Shown here piece after piece: positions 49,899 to 59,076 of a DNA stretch of 64,000 bases (position 1 is the first letter of the stretch; each line of letters starts with the position of its first letter). A program made the position numbers and the translations under genes. The notes below the pieces were generated by a model. That model was not told the origin of the DNA. It did no database searches and was given only the letters and a program-made list of their open reading frames with translations. This stretch comes from Pseudomonas schmalbachii (GTDB lineage Bacteria > Pseudomonadota > Gammaproteobacteria > Pseudomonadales > Pseudomonadaceae): contig NZ_JAELYA010000002.1 of NCBI RefSeq assembly GCF_017589465.1, positions 708,205 to 772,204 on the forward strand. The letters are read 5' to 3'.

Positions 49899-50707
49899 AC
49901 GGGTATCCGCGCCGCAAAACGCTGCGCCACCATCCGCCCGATCAGCGCCACCAGCGTCAACCCGATCAGCAGCACGGAAATCGCCGCCACTGCCGGATCG
50001 ATGTTGTCGCGCAGGCCGGACCAGATCTGCCGTGGCAGCGTGTTCACCTCGGTGCTGGTGACGAACAGGGTCACCGCGATCTCCTCCCAGGACAGCGCGA
50101 AGTACAGCAGCGCGGTGCTGGCGATGCCCAGCTTGAGGTTCGGCAGCACCACCATGAAGGTGGTCTGGCCGAGGCTGGCGCCGAGGTTGCGCGCCGCCAG
50201 TTCGATGCGCCGGTCCAGTTGGCTGAGGGCCACCAGCATGGTCACCACACCGTAGGGCACGACCATCACGATGTGCGCGATAGTCAGGCCGAACAGGGTG
50301 TCGTAGCCGAGCGCCGGGGCGAACTTGCTGACGGTGGTTTCCATGAAGTACAGGACCATCGCCGAGATCATCGGCGGGATCGCCATCGGCAGCAGCACCA
50401 GGCCGATCAGCAGGGTCGCCAGGCGCGAGCGCAGGTACCAGATGCCGAGGCTGAAGCTCACCGCCAGCGCCGTGGCGATCACGCAGGTCGCCGTCGCCAC
50501 CACCAGGCTCTGGCCGATGGCCGACATCCACTCCGGACTGCTCACCAGCGCCTCGTAGTGACGCAGCGACCAGTTGCCGTTCGGCATCGACAGGAAGCGC
50601 TTGGAGGTGAAGGACACCGGGATCACCGCCAGCAGCGGGAACAGCATGAAGATCATCGCCATCACCGCCAGCAGGCGGCTTCCAGCCTTGCTTTGATGTT
50701 CATTCAT
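49895..50707 (-). CDS. ABC transporter permease, PotC-like
   Basis: This 270-residue protein has about six transmembrane segments and a binding-protein-dependent permease loop (EAA-like; AARNLGASLGQTTFMVVLPNL near residue 175). It resembles the PotC subunit of polyamine-type importers. It starts 3 bases after the PotB-like gene, as the last gene of the operon. Its stop codon lies inside an intergenic repeat. Confidence 0.9.
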   Translation of the reverse strand: MNEHQSKAGSRLLAVMAMIFMLFPLLAVIPVSFTSKRFLSMPNGNWSLRHYEALVSSPEWMSAIGQSLVVATATCVIATALAVSFSLGIWYLRSRLATLLIGLVLLPMAIPPMISAMVLYFMETTVSKFAPALGYDTLFGLTIAHIVMVVPYGVVTMLVALSQLDRRIELAARNLGASLGQTTFMVVLPNLKLGIASTALLYFALSWEEIAVTLFVTSTEVNTLPRQIWSGLRDNIDPAVAAISVLLIGLTLVALIGRMVAQRFAARIPV

Positions 50708-50710
50708 AGG

Positions 50711-51547
50711 TCAGCCCACCAGTTTGTCGACGCGGGTCATGCGCAGCAGCGCCCAGATCAGCCCGCTGACCAGCGCCAGCAGGACCACGCTGAGTGCGGC
50801 ACCCAGCCCCCAGTTACTGGTCTGGAACATCTGCAGGTAGACGTACTCGGCGACCATCGCCGTCTGCCCGCCACCGAGGATCGCCGGGGTGATGAAGAAG
50901 CCCAGGCAGAACACGAAGACGATGATGAAGGCGCCGAGCACACCCGGCACCGTCTGCGGCACGAAGATGTTCCAGAACGTGCGCAGCTGGCCGGCGCCCA
51001 GGCCGCGGGCGGCGAGCAGCACGCGCGGGTCGAGGCGGCGCATGGTCGAGACCAGCGGGAAGATCGCGAACGGCACCATGAAGTGCACCATGCCGATCAC
51101 CACGCCCAGCTCGTTGCGCGTCAGTTGCAGCGGCTCGCTGACGATCCCCAGCGACTGCAGCCAGCCGTTGAGCATGCCGTTGCTGCGCAGGGCGATCAGC
51201 CAGCCGAAGGCGCGTACCAGCACCGACAGCCAGAACGGGATGAACACGCAGATTTCCACCATGCGCTGCCAGAACGGCGAGCTGAACACCCAGCAGTACG
51301 CCATCAGGTAGGCGATGGCGACGGACACCAGCGTCACCGTGGTGCACAGGCGGAACGTCCGCCAGAGCACGTCGTGGATCGCCGGGTCGGTGGCGATCCG
51401 CTGGTACTGCTCGATGCCCGGTTCCGGCAGGGTGAAGCTCCAGCCCACCACGCCGGCGAACGGCAGCACGTAGAACAGCAGGAGGACCAGCGGCAGCGGC
51501 AGGAGCAGCGCTCCCAGCTTCAGCCGCGAAGGGGCGTTATCGGCCAT
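50711..51547 (-). CDS. ABC transporter permease, PotB-like
   Basis: This 278-residue protein has six transmembrane segments and the EAA-like loop (LLAARGLGAGQLRTFWNIFVPQ near residue 190). It pairs with the PotC-like permease to form the channel. It begins 16 bases after the binding-protein gene. Confidence 0.9.
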   Translation of the reverse strand: MADNAPSRLKLGALLLPLPLVLLLFYVLPFAGVVGWSFTLPEPGIEQYQRIATDPAIHDVLWRTFRLCTTVTLVSVAIAYLMAYCWVFSSPFWQRMVEICVFIPFWLSVLVRAFGWLIALRSNGMLNGWLQSLGIVSEPLQLTRNELGVVIGMVHFMVPFAIFPLVSTMRRLDPRVLLAARGLGAGQLRTFWNIFVPQTVPGVLGAFIIVFVFCLGFFITPAILGGGQTAMVAEYVYLQMFQTSNWGLGAALSVVLLALVSGLIWALLRMTRVDKLVG

Positions 51548-51563
51548 GGATTCCGCCTCCCGC

Positions 51564-52676
51564 TCACTTGGAGATATGCGTCAGGTACTGCTCCAGCGCC
51601 ACCGCGTAGTGGTCTGTGTACCACTCGTGGCTGAGCATGATCTGCTTCGGCAGGTTGTCCGGGTCGGTGCAGTTCAGGTGCCTGCGGTCGGCCGGAATCA
51701 TCGATGCGGCGGCCGGGTTGGCCGGGCCGTTGCCGAACATGGTGAACAGCTCGACCTGCGACTGCGGGTCCTGCGCATGGGCGATGAAGCGCATCGCCGC
51801 CTCGGTGCCGCCCGGGTTGCCCTTCAGCACGCCCCAGTTGCTGCAGCCGAGCAGCGCGTTGTCGAAGGTCCACTTGATGCGGTCTTCGCTGTCCTCGGTG
51901 ATGACCTGCGCGCGGGTGTTCCAGATCGCTCCCATGGACACCTCGCCCTCCAGCAGCAGTTGCTGGGTCTCCGCGCCGGAGCCCCAGAAGGCCAGCACGT
52001 GCGGCTTGAGTTCCTCGATCTTCGCCAGCGCACGCGGCACGTCCAGCGGATAGAGGTTGGCCGGCTCGACGCCGTCGGCCAGCAGCGCGGCCTCCAGCAT
52101 GCCGTTCATCCACTTGTAGAGGGTGCGCTTGCCGGGGAAGGTCTTGACGTCCCAGAAGTCCTTCCAGGTCTTCGGCACCTTGTCGCCGAAGCGCTCGCTG
52201 TCGTAGGCGATCACGTAGCTGAGCATGTAGTCGGCGATGCCGTAGTCGTAGGCGAAGCCCGGCAGCACCTTGTCGCGCGAGACGATGCTGTAGTCGATCG
52301 GCTGCACCAGGCCTTCCTTGCCGAGGTTCTGCAGGATCGAGCTTTCCGCGTCGACCACGTCCCAGCTCACCCGGCCGCTGCTCAGCTGGGTGCGGATGGC
52401 GCCCTCGGTCGGGCCGCTGCCGTCGATCTTCACCGGAATGCCGGTGGCCTTGGTGAAGCTCTCGGTCCAGGCCTTGCCGAACGCCTTGATCGCGTCGCCT
52501 CCCCAGTTCACCACCACCAGCGGCTTGTCGGCGGCGAAGCTGACGCCGCTGCGCATGGCCAGCGGCAGCGCGGCGAGCAGGCCCATGCCCTTGAGGAAGG
52601 AGCGACGGTCGATCTGCCCGCGGCGGGCTTTTTCCATGAGGATTTCGATGCAGTCTTGCTGATGCGGAGTGTGCAT
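51564..52676 (-). CDS. Periplasmic binding protein, PotD-like, Tat-exported
   Basis: This 370-residue protein has a twin-arginine signal (DRRSFLKGMGLLAALPLAM, about residues 23-41) after a polar lead of about 20 residues. The mature part matches the PotD/spermidine-putrescine binding family (VVVNWGGDAIKAFGKAW, GTPVKIDGSGPTEG-like region, LYPLDVPRALAKIEELKP). Tat export suggests folding before export. The ligand is not determined; polyamines or other small cationic amines are typical. Confidence 0.9.
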   Translation of the reverse strand: MHTPHQQDCIEILMEKARRGQIDRRSFLKGMGLLAALPLAMRSGVSFAADKPLVVVNWGGDAIKAFGKAWTESFTKATGIPVKIDGSGPTEGAIRTQLSSGRVSWDVVDAESSILQNLGKEGLVQPIDYSIVSRDKVLPGFAYDYGIADYMLSYVIAYDSERFGDKVPKTWKDFWDVKTFPGKRTLYKWMNGMLEAALLADGVEPANLYPLDVPRALAKIEELKPHVLAFWGSGAETQQLLLEGEVSMGAIWNTRAQVITEDSEDRIKWTFDNALLGCSNWGVLKGNPGGTEAAMRFIAHAQDPQSQVELFTMFGNGPANPAAASMIPADRRHLNCTDPDNLPKQIMLSHEWYTDHYAVALEQYLTHISK

Positions 52677-52730
52677 GGCGGTTCCCTGAACGGTGGGGCG
52701 AAGGGGAAATCTGTTTATCGCTGCGCCGGC

Positions 52731-53816
52731 TCAGGCCAGCAGCAGGCTTTTTTCGATGGGCCAGCTCAGCCACACCCGCGAACCCTGCTCCAGGCGCGAG
52801 GCGTGATGATCGGCGTGCACCGCGAGACTCATCGGCACGGCCTCACCGGTGGCGGTGGCCAGGCCCAGCTCGGTGCTGGCGCCCTGGTAGGTACGGGAAG
52901 TGAGCACCGCCGACACCACGTTATGGCCCTCGACGGTCGGCGGCGCGGCATGCAGCTGCATGTGTTCGGGACGCACGGCCAGCAGCGGCTTGTCGGCCTG
53001 CAGCGCGGCGGAAGGTTCGGCATGCAGCTCGGCATCGCCGAAGCGGCCGCGGGCCAGTGCGCCGGAGCGGTCCACCTGGCTCAGCGGGAACAGGTTCATC
53101 TTGCCGAGGAATTCGGCGACGAAGCGGTTGCCGGGCTGGTTGTAGATGCGCTCCGGGGTATCGACCTGGGCCAGTTGGCCGCGGTTGAAGATGGCGATGC
53201 GGGTGGACAGCGCCAGCGCTTCGTTCTGGTCGTGGGTGACGAAGACGAAGGTGGTGCCGATCTGCCGGTGGATGCGCTGCAGTTCCGCCTGCAGTTGCTC
53301 GCGCAGGTTCTTGTCGAGCGCCGAGAGCGGTTCGTCGAGCAGCAGCAGGTCCGGCTCGAAGACCAGCGCGCGGGCGATGGCGACGCGCTGCTGCTGGCCG
53401 CCGGAAAGCTCGCTCGGACGCTTGCCGCGATGCTCGCCGAGGCCGACCACGTCGAGCATGTGCCGCACGCGGCGGTTGCGCTCCTCGGCCTTCACCCCGC
53501 GAATCTTCAGCGGGAAGCCGACGTTGTCCTCGATGCTCATGTGCGGGAACAGCGCGTAGCCCTGGAAGACCATGCCGAAGTTGCGCTTTTCCGCCGGGAC
53601 GCGGGAGATATCCTGCCCGTTGGCTTCCAGACGCCCGTGGGAGTGGTTCTGGAAACCGGCGAGGATCATCAGGAAGGTGGTCTTGCCGGAACCGGACGGC
53701 CCCAGCAGGGTGAGGAATTCGCCTTGCTCGATATCGATTGAGACGGAATCCAGGGCACGGAAGCTTCCGTAGTTCTTGCCAATGCCGATGGCACGAAGCT
53801 GGGGCTGTTGCTCCAC
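52731..53816 (-). CDS. ABC transporter ATP-binding protein, PotA-like
   Basis: This 361-residue protein has Walker A GPSGSGKTT, the Q-loop, signature LSGGQQQRVAIARAL, Walker B LLLLDEPLSALD and the switch His region. A C-terminal TOBE domain (about 280-355) follows. It has a GTG start with GAGG upstream. It is the first gene of the ATPase, binding protein, PotB-like, PotC-like operon; the gap to the LysR gene is 125 bases. Confidence 0.92.
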   Translation of the reverse strand: MEQQPQLRAIGIGKNYGSFRALDSVSIDIEQGEFLTLLGPSGSGKTTFLMILAGFQNHSHGRLEANGQDISRVPAEKRNFGMVFQGYALFPHMSIEDNVGFPLKIRGVKAEERNRRVRHMLDVVGLGEHRGKRPSELSGGQQQRVAIARALVFEPDLLLLDEPLSALDKNLREQLQAELQRIHRQIGTTFVFVTHDQNEALALSTRIAIFNRGQLAQVDTPERIYNQPGNRFVAEFLGKMNLFPLSQVDRSGALARGRFGDAELHAEPSAALQADKPLLAVRPEHMQLHAAPPTVEGHNVVSAVLTSRTYQGASTELGLATATGEAVPMSLAVHADHHASRLEQGSRVWLSWPIEKSLLLA

Positions 53817-53941
53817 TGCGCTTACCTCGTCTTTGTTCTTATTCTTGGAATGAGCCGGTTGGTGAGAAAACCGGCCTTTTCCGCAGTATTGTCAAATCTC
53901 CTTCAGCATCAATCGCTATTTTTCGACGTCATTGTCCAATT

Positions 53942-54865
53942 TTATTCACCAATCAAGGCATTCCGGCTGCCATTGCGGAACTGCTCGGACATGCGCAGCT
54001 CAGCCATCATCCACGCCTTGAAGGCCCGCACGTCGGAACGTTCGGTCTTCGCCGGGTCGGTGACGAAGTGGTAGCGGTTCGGCGGTTCGATGGCGACGTT
54101 GAACAGCCGCACCAGCTGCCCCTTGGCCATGGCGTCGCCGCTGACCAGCGCATCGCCCATCGCCACGCCCTGCCCGGCGATGGCCGCCGACTGCACCAGG
54201 TGCGCATCGGAGAAGACGATGCCATTGCGCACATTGAGATCCCGCACGCCGGCGGCGGTGGCCCACAGCAGCCAGTCGGAGTGGTCGACCATGTGCAGCA
54301 GCGGCAGGTTGGCAAGGTCTTCCGGCGAGTCGACGCCGCCGCAGGAGTTGAGCAGCGACGGGCTGCACACCGGGAAGGTGTCGAGGGTGGCGATCAGCTC
54401 GACATGCAGGTCCGGCCAGTCGCCGACGCCATAGGCGATGAACAGATCGACGTCGCGGTTGCTGACGTCGTCGGGAACCCGCGGCGAGACCAGGCTCAGC
54501 TCCACCTGCGGATGGGCGCGCTGGAACTTGCCGATCTGGTGGCACAGCCAGTAGGTGGCGAAACCGGGCGTGCAGCTGATGCACAGCCGCCCGGAAATCT
54601 CCTCGGCATTGGCGAAGCGCCGCGCCTCGTTGAGGATCGCCAGCGCACGCTGCGTCTCGCGGGCGAAGCATTCGCCCTGGTAGGTCAGCACGATGCCGCG
54701 CCCGGCGCGCTCGGTAAGGGCGATACCAAGGCAGTCTTCCAGCGCGTGCAGTTGATGGCTCACCGCGCTGCGGGTCAGGCTCAGCTCACTGGCCGCCTCG
54801 GACAGGCTGCCCAGCCGGGCGACGGCATCGAGCACGCGCAGGGCGGTCATCGAGGGGAAACGCAT
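53942..54865 (-). CDS. LysR-family regulator, GcvA-like
   Basis: This 307-residue protein has an N-terminal winged helix (MTALRVLDAVARLGSLSEAASELSLTRSAVSHQLHALE) and a LysR effector-binding domain. The GcvA-like branch often regulates amino-acid or amine genes. It lies upstream of the PotA-like operon on the same strand, so it may control that operon and itself. No clear T-N11-A site was pinned down. Confidence 0.88.
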   Translation of the reverse strand: MRFPSMTALRVLDAVARLGSLSEAASELSLTRSAVSHQLHALEDCLGIALTERAGRGIVLTYQGECFARETQRALAILNEARRFANAEEISGRLCISCTPGFATYWLCHQIGKFQRAHPQVELSLVSPRVPDDVSNRDVDLFIAYGVGDWPDLHVELIATLDTFPVCSPSLLNSCGGVDSPEDLANLPLLHMVDHSDWLLWATAAGVRDLNVRNGIVFSDAHLVQSAAIAGQGVAMGDALVSGDAMAKGQLVRLFNVAIEPPNRYHFVTDPAKTERSDVRAFKAWMMAELRMSEQFRNGSRNALIGE

Positions 54866-55255
54866 GGGTGGGCTCCGGTTTCTGTCTTTCGAATTATGGC
54901 GGCGATGGGTATCGCTTCGCTCGACCCATCCTACGTTATTGGGAGCACTGCCTTGGCCTTACCTGTAGGAGCCAGCTTGCTGGCGATGCGTCAGACGTAG
55001 GGCGGGTGAAACCCGCCAGAACGGACCGGGCACCGTGGCGGGTTGCACCCGCCCTACGGACTGCGCGCAGGAATACCCACTTGCTGGTGATCGCCCTCAC
55101 CCCAACCCTCTCCCAGAGGGAGAGGGGGCTGTCCGGTGCATGTGGTTGGCACGGTGCTCTCCGGCCACTCGAATACCCCCTCTCCCTCTGGGAGAGGGCG
55201 GGGGTGAGGGTTGCGGTGGCAGGGACCTTCCGACGACGCCAGGTTCCCGAGCATC
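54866..55255. repeat. 390-base gene-free region packed with intergenic repeats
   Basis: Apart from the LysR upstream region it holds, in order: an inverted GTAGGATGGGT arm (54904-54934), a single GTAGGAGCCAGC arm (54964-54986), a facing pair of GTAGGGCGGGTG (54997-55057) and a long inverted repeat of about 117 bases (55094-55210). The last has arms CCCTCACCCCAACCCTCTCCC..., each containing CCCTCTGGGAGAGGG palindromes. No gene or RNA gene is seen. Confidence 0.85.
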
Positions 55256-56281
55256 TCACCTCTCCCGAAACCGCTCCGGCGTCGTCCCCACCTGCCGCAA
55301 GAACGCCCGGTGAAAACTCGTCACATGCTCATACCCGAGCAGAAACGCAATCTCCTGCACACTCATCCGGCTCGCCAGCAGATACCGCTGCGCCAGCGCC
55401 ATCCGCACCTCGTAGACGATGCCCTTGAACGTCAGCCCATGCGCCCGCAGCCGGCGCTGCAGCGTGTGCGGCGGCAGGCGGAAGTGCGCGGCGGTTTCCT
55501 CCAGGTCCGGCAGCGGCACGCGGGCGTTCTGCAGCAGGAAAAAGCGCACGTCATCCGGCAAGCCCTGCCCGCCCTCGAAACCGGCCAGCGTCGCCGCGCC
55601 CTGGGTCAGGCACAGGCGCAGTACCGAAGGATTGGACGTGGTGAACGGCCGCTCGTGGAATTCCCCGGGAACCCGCATCTCCGCCCGCTCCGCCGAGAAC
55701 AGCACGCGCCCGGGGAACAGCTCGGAATACACCGCCGCATGGGGCGGCGGCGCAAAAGGCAGCCGCACTTCGATCTCCCGGCATTCCGCCAGCTCCGGCA
55801 GCCGCTGGCACAGCCAGCGCCAGGTGCTGCTCAGCCACTCGTCGCAGAGAGCATGGCATTCGGCCTCGCTGAAAGGCGGCAGGTTCAGCACCAGATTCAT
55901 GTGCCGCGGCCCTTCCTCCCGCGCGACATGGATCGGATGCGGTAGCAGGTTCGAACGCTGCCCGAGCGAGATATCCCACGACCGCCGCAGGTTGGCGGCG
56001 CTGATCAGCGCATAGCCGATCACTCCCATGTCGAACAGGTTGTAGCGCTGCCCCAGGCGCAGGAAGAAATCCCCCGGCCAGAGCATCCCGGCGGCCAGGC
56101 GCAGCAGGCGGTAGTAGCGGTCGAAGGTCATCGCACTGGCGGCCGTCGCCCCCGCCGGCAGGCCGAGACCGGCGAGCAGCGGATCGAGCGGCGGCAAGCC
56201 GGGGCGAGACTGCCATTCCTCAAGGAAGCGCTGGTATTGCTGACGCGCGGCGTAGTCGATATCGGACTGCTGGTCGGGCAT
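55256..56281 (-). CDS. AraC-family regulator with arabinose-binding-like N-terminus
   Basis: This 341-residue protein has an N-terminal domain of the PF12625 type (about 20-215) and a C-terminal AraC HTH pair (SRMSVQEIAFLLGYEHVTSFHRAFLRQVGTTPERFRER). Regulators of this kind often control amine or amino-acid catabolism in Pseudomonas. It is divergent from the amidohydrolase gene, and a 21-base direct repeat in the shared region is a likely operator. Confidence 0.9.
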   Translation of the reverse strand: MPDQQSDIDYAARQQYQRFLEEWQSRPGLPPLDPLLAGLGLPAGATAASAMTFDRYYRLLRLAAGMLWPGDFFLRLGQRYNLFDMGVIGYALISAANLRRSWDISLGQRSNLLPHPIHVAREEGPRHMNLVLNLPPFSEAECHALCDEWLSSTWRWLCQRLPELAECREIEVRLPFAPPPHAAVYSELFPGRVLFSAERAEMRVPGEFHERPFTTSNPSVLRLCLTQGAATLAGFEGGQGLPDDVRFFLLQNARVPLPDLEETAAHFRLPPHTLQRRLRAHGLTFKGIVYEVRMALAQRYLLASRMSVQEIAFLLGYEHVTSFHRAFLRQVGTTPERFRER

Positions 56282-56300
56282 GGCGAAGTTGTCGTGTAGC

Positions 56301-56326
56301 GCTAGTCGATTGTCATCTTATGCTAG
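56301..56326 (+). promoter_or_regulatory. Candidate AraC operator: GCTAG direct repeat, 21-base spacing
   Basis: GCTAG at 56301-56305 and 56322-56326 stand 21 bases apart, two helical turns, as expected for a dimeric AraC-type regulator. The second copy abuts the poor -35 of a promoter with TATACT at 56349-56354. This fits an activated promoter for the amidohydrolase gene. Confidence 0.45.
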
Positions 56327-56348
56327 CCGGCATCGAAAAAGCGCTCCC

Positions 56349-56354
56349 TATACT
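56349..56354 (+). promoter_or_regulatory. -10 box of the amidohydrolase operon
   Basis: TATACT with a poor -35 (GCCGGC, 17 bases upstream). Transcription would start near 56361, about 22 bases before the ATG. Confidence 0.45.
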
Positions 56355-56382
56355 CGCGAAAAAACAACACGGGACCGCTCCC

Positions 56383-58131
56383 ATGATCGCACCGGATACC
56401 TTCCGCTCCAGCCATTCGCCGACCAGCCGCCATGCCGACCTGCTGCTGAAGGACGGCCGCTTCTACACCCTTGACCCGGCTCAGCCCTGGGCGGACGCGG
56501 TGGCCATCCGCGACGGCCGCTTCCTCGCCGTCGGCCGCCTGGCGGAGCTGGAGCATCTGGTCGGTCCGCAGACCCGCGTGCACAGCCTCGACGGCGCCTT
56601 CTGCATGCCCGGCCTGCACGACATGCACACCCACCCGGATCTCGCCCTGGCGCCGCGCTACGCCGACGATCTCGACGTTGGCATCGAGGACCCGACGCCG
56701 GAGCAGGTGGCCGCCGCCATCCGCGCCTACGCCGACAGCCACCCCGGCGACGGCTGGATCTACGGCCAGTACTGGGTCCGCTACACCTTCCGCGAGGCGG
56801 GGCTGAAGCCGGGTCGCGAGTGGCTCGACAGCGTCATGCCGGACCGCCCGGTGGCCCTGCTCGACCGCATGTGGGGGACCATGATGGTCAACTCCCGCGC
56901 CCTCGAACTGGCCGGCATCGACGCCAGCACCCCCGATCCGCGCAACGGCTACCTGGAGCGCGACGAACTGACCGGCGAGCCCAACGGCCTGCTGATCGAC
57001 GGCGCCTACGCGCTGATCCACGCCGCCATGCCGCCGACGCCGGTCGCCGTGCTGCGCCGCGCCTACCGCGACGGCGTGCATTTCCAGAGCGCCCGCGGCG
57101 TCACCGCGAGCAAGTACGTGCACGTCTGCGAGCACCGCCTGCAGGCGCTGAAGGAACTGGACGACGCCGGCGAGCTGAGCCTGCGGGTGGAAGCGGCGAT
57201 CAGCTGGCAGGACGACATCTTCCCGGTGCGCCGGCGCTGGGAACTGCTCAGCGGCGAGCGCCACTACTATCGCAGCGCGCGACTCAGCGCCAACGCGGTG
57301 AAATTCCACTTCGACGGCACCGTCGAGCCGCGCTCGTCCTTCCTCATCAGCCCCTGGCCGGGCGAGGACAGCTGGCGCGGCAAGCTCAACCTGACGCCCG
57401 AGCACATCACCGACATGGTGGTGGACATGGACCGCCGCGGCATCCGCGTGATCGCCCACTGCACCGGCGATGGCGCCTCCGACGTGTTCCTCGACGCGGT
57501 GGCCGAAGCGCGCCGGCGCAACGGCTCCAGCGGCATTCGCCACCAGTGCGCGCACAGCACCATCCTGCATCCGGGCAACCTCAAGCGCTTCCGCGAACTG
57601 GAGGTGATCGCCGAGTTCTCCCCGGCGGCCTGGTATCCGACGCCCTTCGCCAGCGGCGCGCGCTCCGGCTACGGCGCCGAGCGGCTGAAGCGCATCTACG
57701 ACTACAAGGGCGTGCTGGCCGCCGGCGGCATCGCGGTGATGGGCACCGACTGGCCGGTGGCGTCCATCGATCCGTGGCTGGCGCTGGAAACCATCGTCAC
57801 CCGACAGAACCCGTGGAACGACGACCCGGCGTGCTTCGGCGAGCCGATCAGCCTGGAGCAGGCGCTACGCGTGGTCACCCTGAACGGCGCCCATGCGATG
57901 AACCTGGAGCACCTGACCGGCAGCATCGAGCCCGGCAAGTCGGCGGACTTCATCGTCCTCGACCGCGACCTGTTCGCCCAGCCGGCGCGCAATTACATCC
58001 ACCGCACCCAGGTGCGCCTGACCTTCGTCGAGGGCCGCCCGGTCTACGACCAACAGGGCGCATTCGCCGGCACGCCGCTGCAGGCGACCTGGCAGGGCGA
58101 GCCGCCCGTGCTGGAAGGAGACGGCAAATGA
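56383..58131 (+). CDS. Metal-dependent amidohydrolase (YtcJ-type, PF07969)
   Basis: This 582-residue protein has the YtcJ amidohydrolase layout: a beta-rich N-terminus (HADLLLKDGRFYTLDP), the H-x-H metal site in GLHDMHTHPDL near residue 80, central His residues and the catalytic Asp in GTDWPVASIDPW near 455. It would hydrolyse a C-N bond of an amide or related compound; the substrate is unknown. Its stop overlaps the start of the CobW-like gene as ATGA. Confidence 0.9.
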   Translation: MIAPDTFRSSHSPTSRHADLLLKDGRFYTLDPAQPWADAVAIRDGRFLAVGRLAELEHLVGPQTRVHSLDGAFCMPGLHDMHTHPDLALAPRYADDLDVGIEDPTPEQVAAAIRAYADSHPGDGWIYGQYWVRYTFREAGLKPGREWLDSVMPDRPVALLDRMWGTMMVNSRALELAGIDASTPDPRNGYLERDELTGEPNGLLIDGAYALIHAAMPPTPVAVLRRAYRDGVHFQSARGVTASKYVHVCEHRLQALKELDDAGELSLRVEAAISWQDDIFPVRRRWELLSGERHYYRSARLSANAVKFHFDGTVEPRSSFLISPWPGEDSWRGKLNLTPEHITDMVVDMDRRGIRVIAHCTGDGASDVFLDAVAEARRRNGSSGIRHQCAHSTILHPGNLKRFRELEVIAEFSPAAWYPTPFASGARSGYGAERLKRIYDYKGVLAAGGIAVMGTDWPVASIDPWLALETIVTRQNPWNDDPACFGEPISLEQALRVVTLNGAHAMNLEHLTGSIEPGKSADFIVLDRDLFAQPARNYIHRTQVRLTFVEGRPVYDQQGAFAGTPLQATWQGEPPVLEGDGK

Positions 58132-59066
58132 GCGCGGCGGCGAGCATCCCGGTCACGGTGGTCGCCGGCTTCCTCGGCGCCGGCAAGACCACCCTGCTGC
58201 GCAACCTGCTGCAGCGCAGCCAGGGGCGGCGGTTGGCGCTGATCGTCAACGACTTCGGCGAACTGAACGTCGATGCCGAGATGATCGCCGAGCAGAGCGA
58301 CGCGGTGTACAGCCTGCAGAACGGCTGCCTGTGCTGCACCATGCAGGACGATCTGCTGGCCCAGCTCGGCCGGCTGGCGGGCGTGCAGCCGCCGGTGGAG
58401 CGCATCGTCATCGAATGCAGCGGCGTGGCCGACCCACAGCCGATCGTCCAGGCGCTGGGTTATCCACAGCTGCGCAAGCGCCTGCACCTCGACGCGCTGA
58501 TCACCGTAGTGGACGCCGCACGCACGGAACCGCTGGATGGCGAATACGCCCGGCTGGAACGCCGCCAGGCCGCCGCCGCCGACCTGCTGCTGCTGAACAA
58601 GTGCGACCTGGCCAGCCGCGAGCAACTGGACGAGCTGCGCCGGCGCTTCGGCGAACCGGAGCGGATGGTCGAGACGATCCAGTCCGAACTGCCCGACGCA
58701 CTGCTGTTCGGCGAACTTCCCGCCGAGCGGCCGGAACGCCTGCTGCCGCTGGCCATGAACAACCACGCCGAACTCTTCGAAAGCTGGCTGTGGCGCTCCG
58801 CCGGCCAACTCGACCCGCAACGCCTGCGCGCCTGGCTGGACGGCCTGCCGCAGGGACTTTTCCGCCTCAAGGGTCGCGTACACCTGAGCGGCCGTGATGA
58901 GCCGCTGTGGTTGCAGTACGTCGGCGGGCGCAGCCAGTTCCTTGCCGCGGAGTCGGAAGCGGGCGACAACTGCCTGGTGTTCATCGCCGGGCGCCAGAGC
59001 GAACTGCGCGCGCAGCTTGAACAAGGCCTGGCCGCCTGCCTGGTGGGCGCCCCGGTTTGCCAATGA
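58128..59066 (+). CDS. CobW/COG0523-family GTPase, putative metallochaperone
   Basis: This 312-residue protein has the COG0523 motifs: P-loop VVAGFLGAGKTTLLRNLL, the CxCC metal motif (GCLCCTM), ECSGVADP, the G4 NKCDL and a CobW C-terminal domain. Such proteins use GTP to deliver metal, often zinc, to a partner. It is translationally coupled to the amidohydrolase (ATGA). The coupling suggests it loads metal into that enzyme, which is inference. Confidence 0.92.
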   Translation: MSAAASIPVTVVAGFLGAGKTTLLRNLLQRSQGRRLALIVNDFGELNVDAEMIAEQSDAVYSLQNGCLCCTMQDDLLAQLGRLAGVQPPVERIVIECSGVADPQPIVQALGYPQLRKRLHLDALITVVDAARTEPLDGEYARLERRQAAAADLLLLNKCDLASREQLDELRRRFGEPERMVETIQSELPDALLFGELPAERPERLLPLAMNNHAELFESWLWRSAGQLDPQRLRAWLDGLPQGLFRLKGRVHLSGRDEPLWLQYVGGRSQFLAAESEAGDNCLVFIAGRQSELRAQLEQGLAACLVGAPVCQ

Positions 59067-59076
59067 GGAGACAAGA

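Noticed and set aside
53848..53880. Hairpin in the gap between the LysR and PotA-like genes
   Set aside because: A 7-base stem GCCGGTT/AACCGGC exists but has no T-run in the direction of transcription, so I do not call a terminator.
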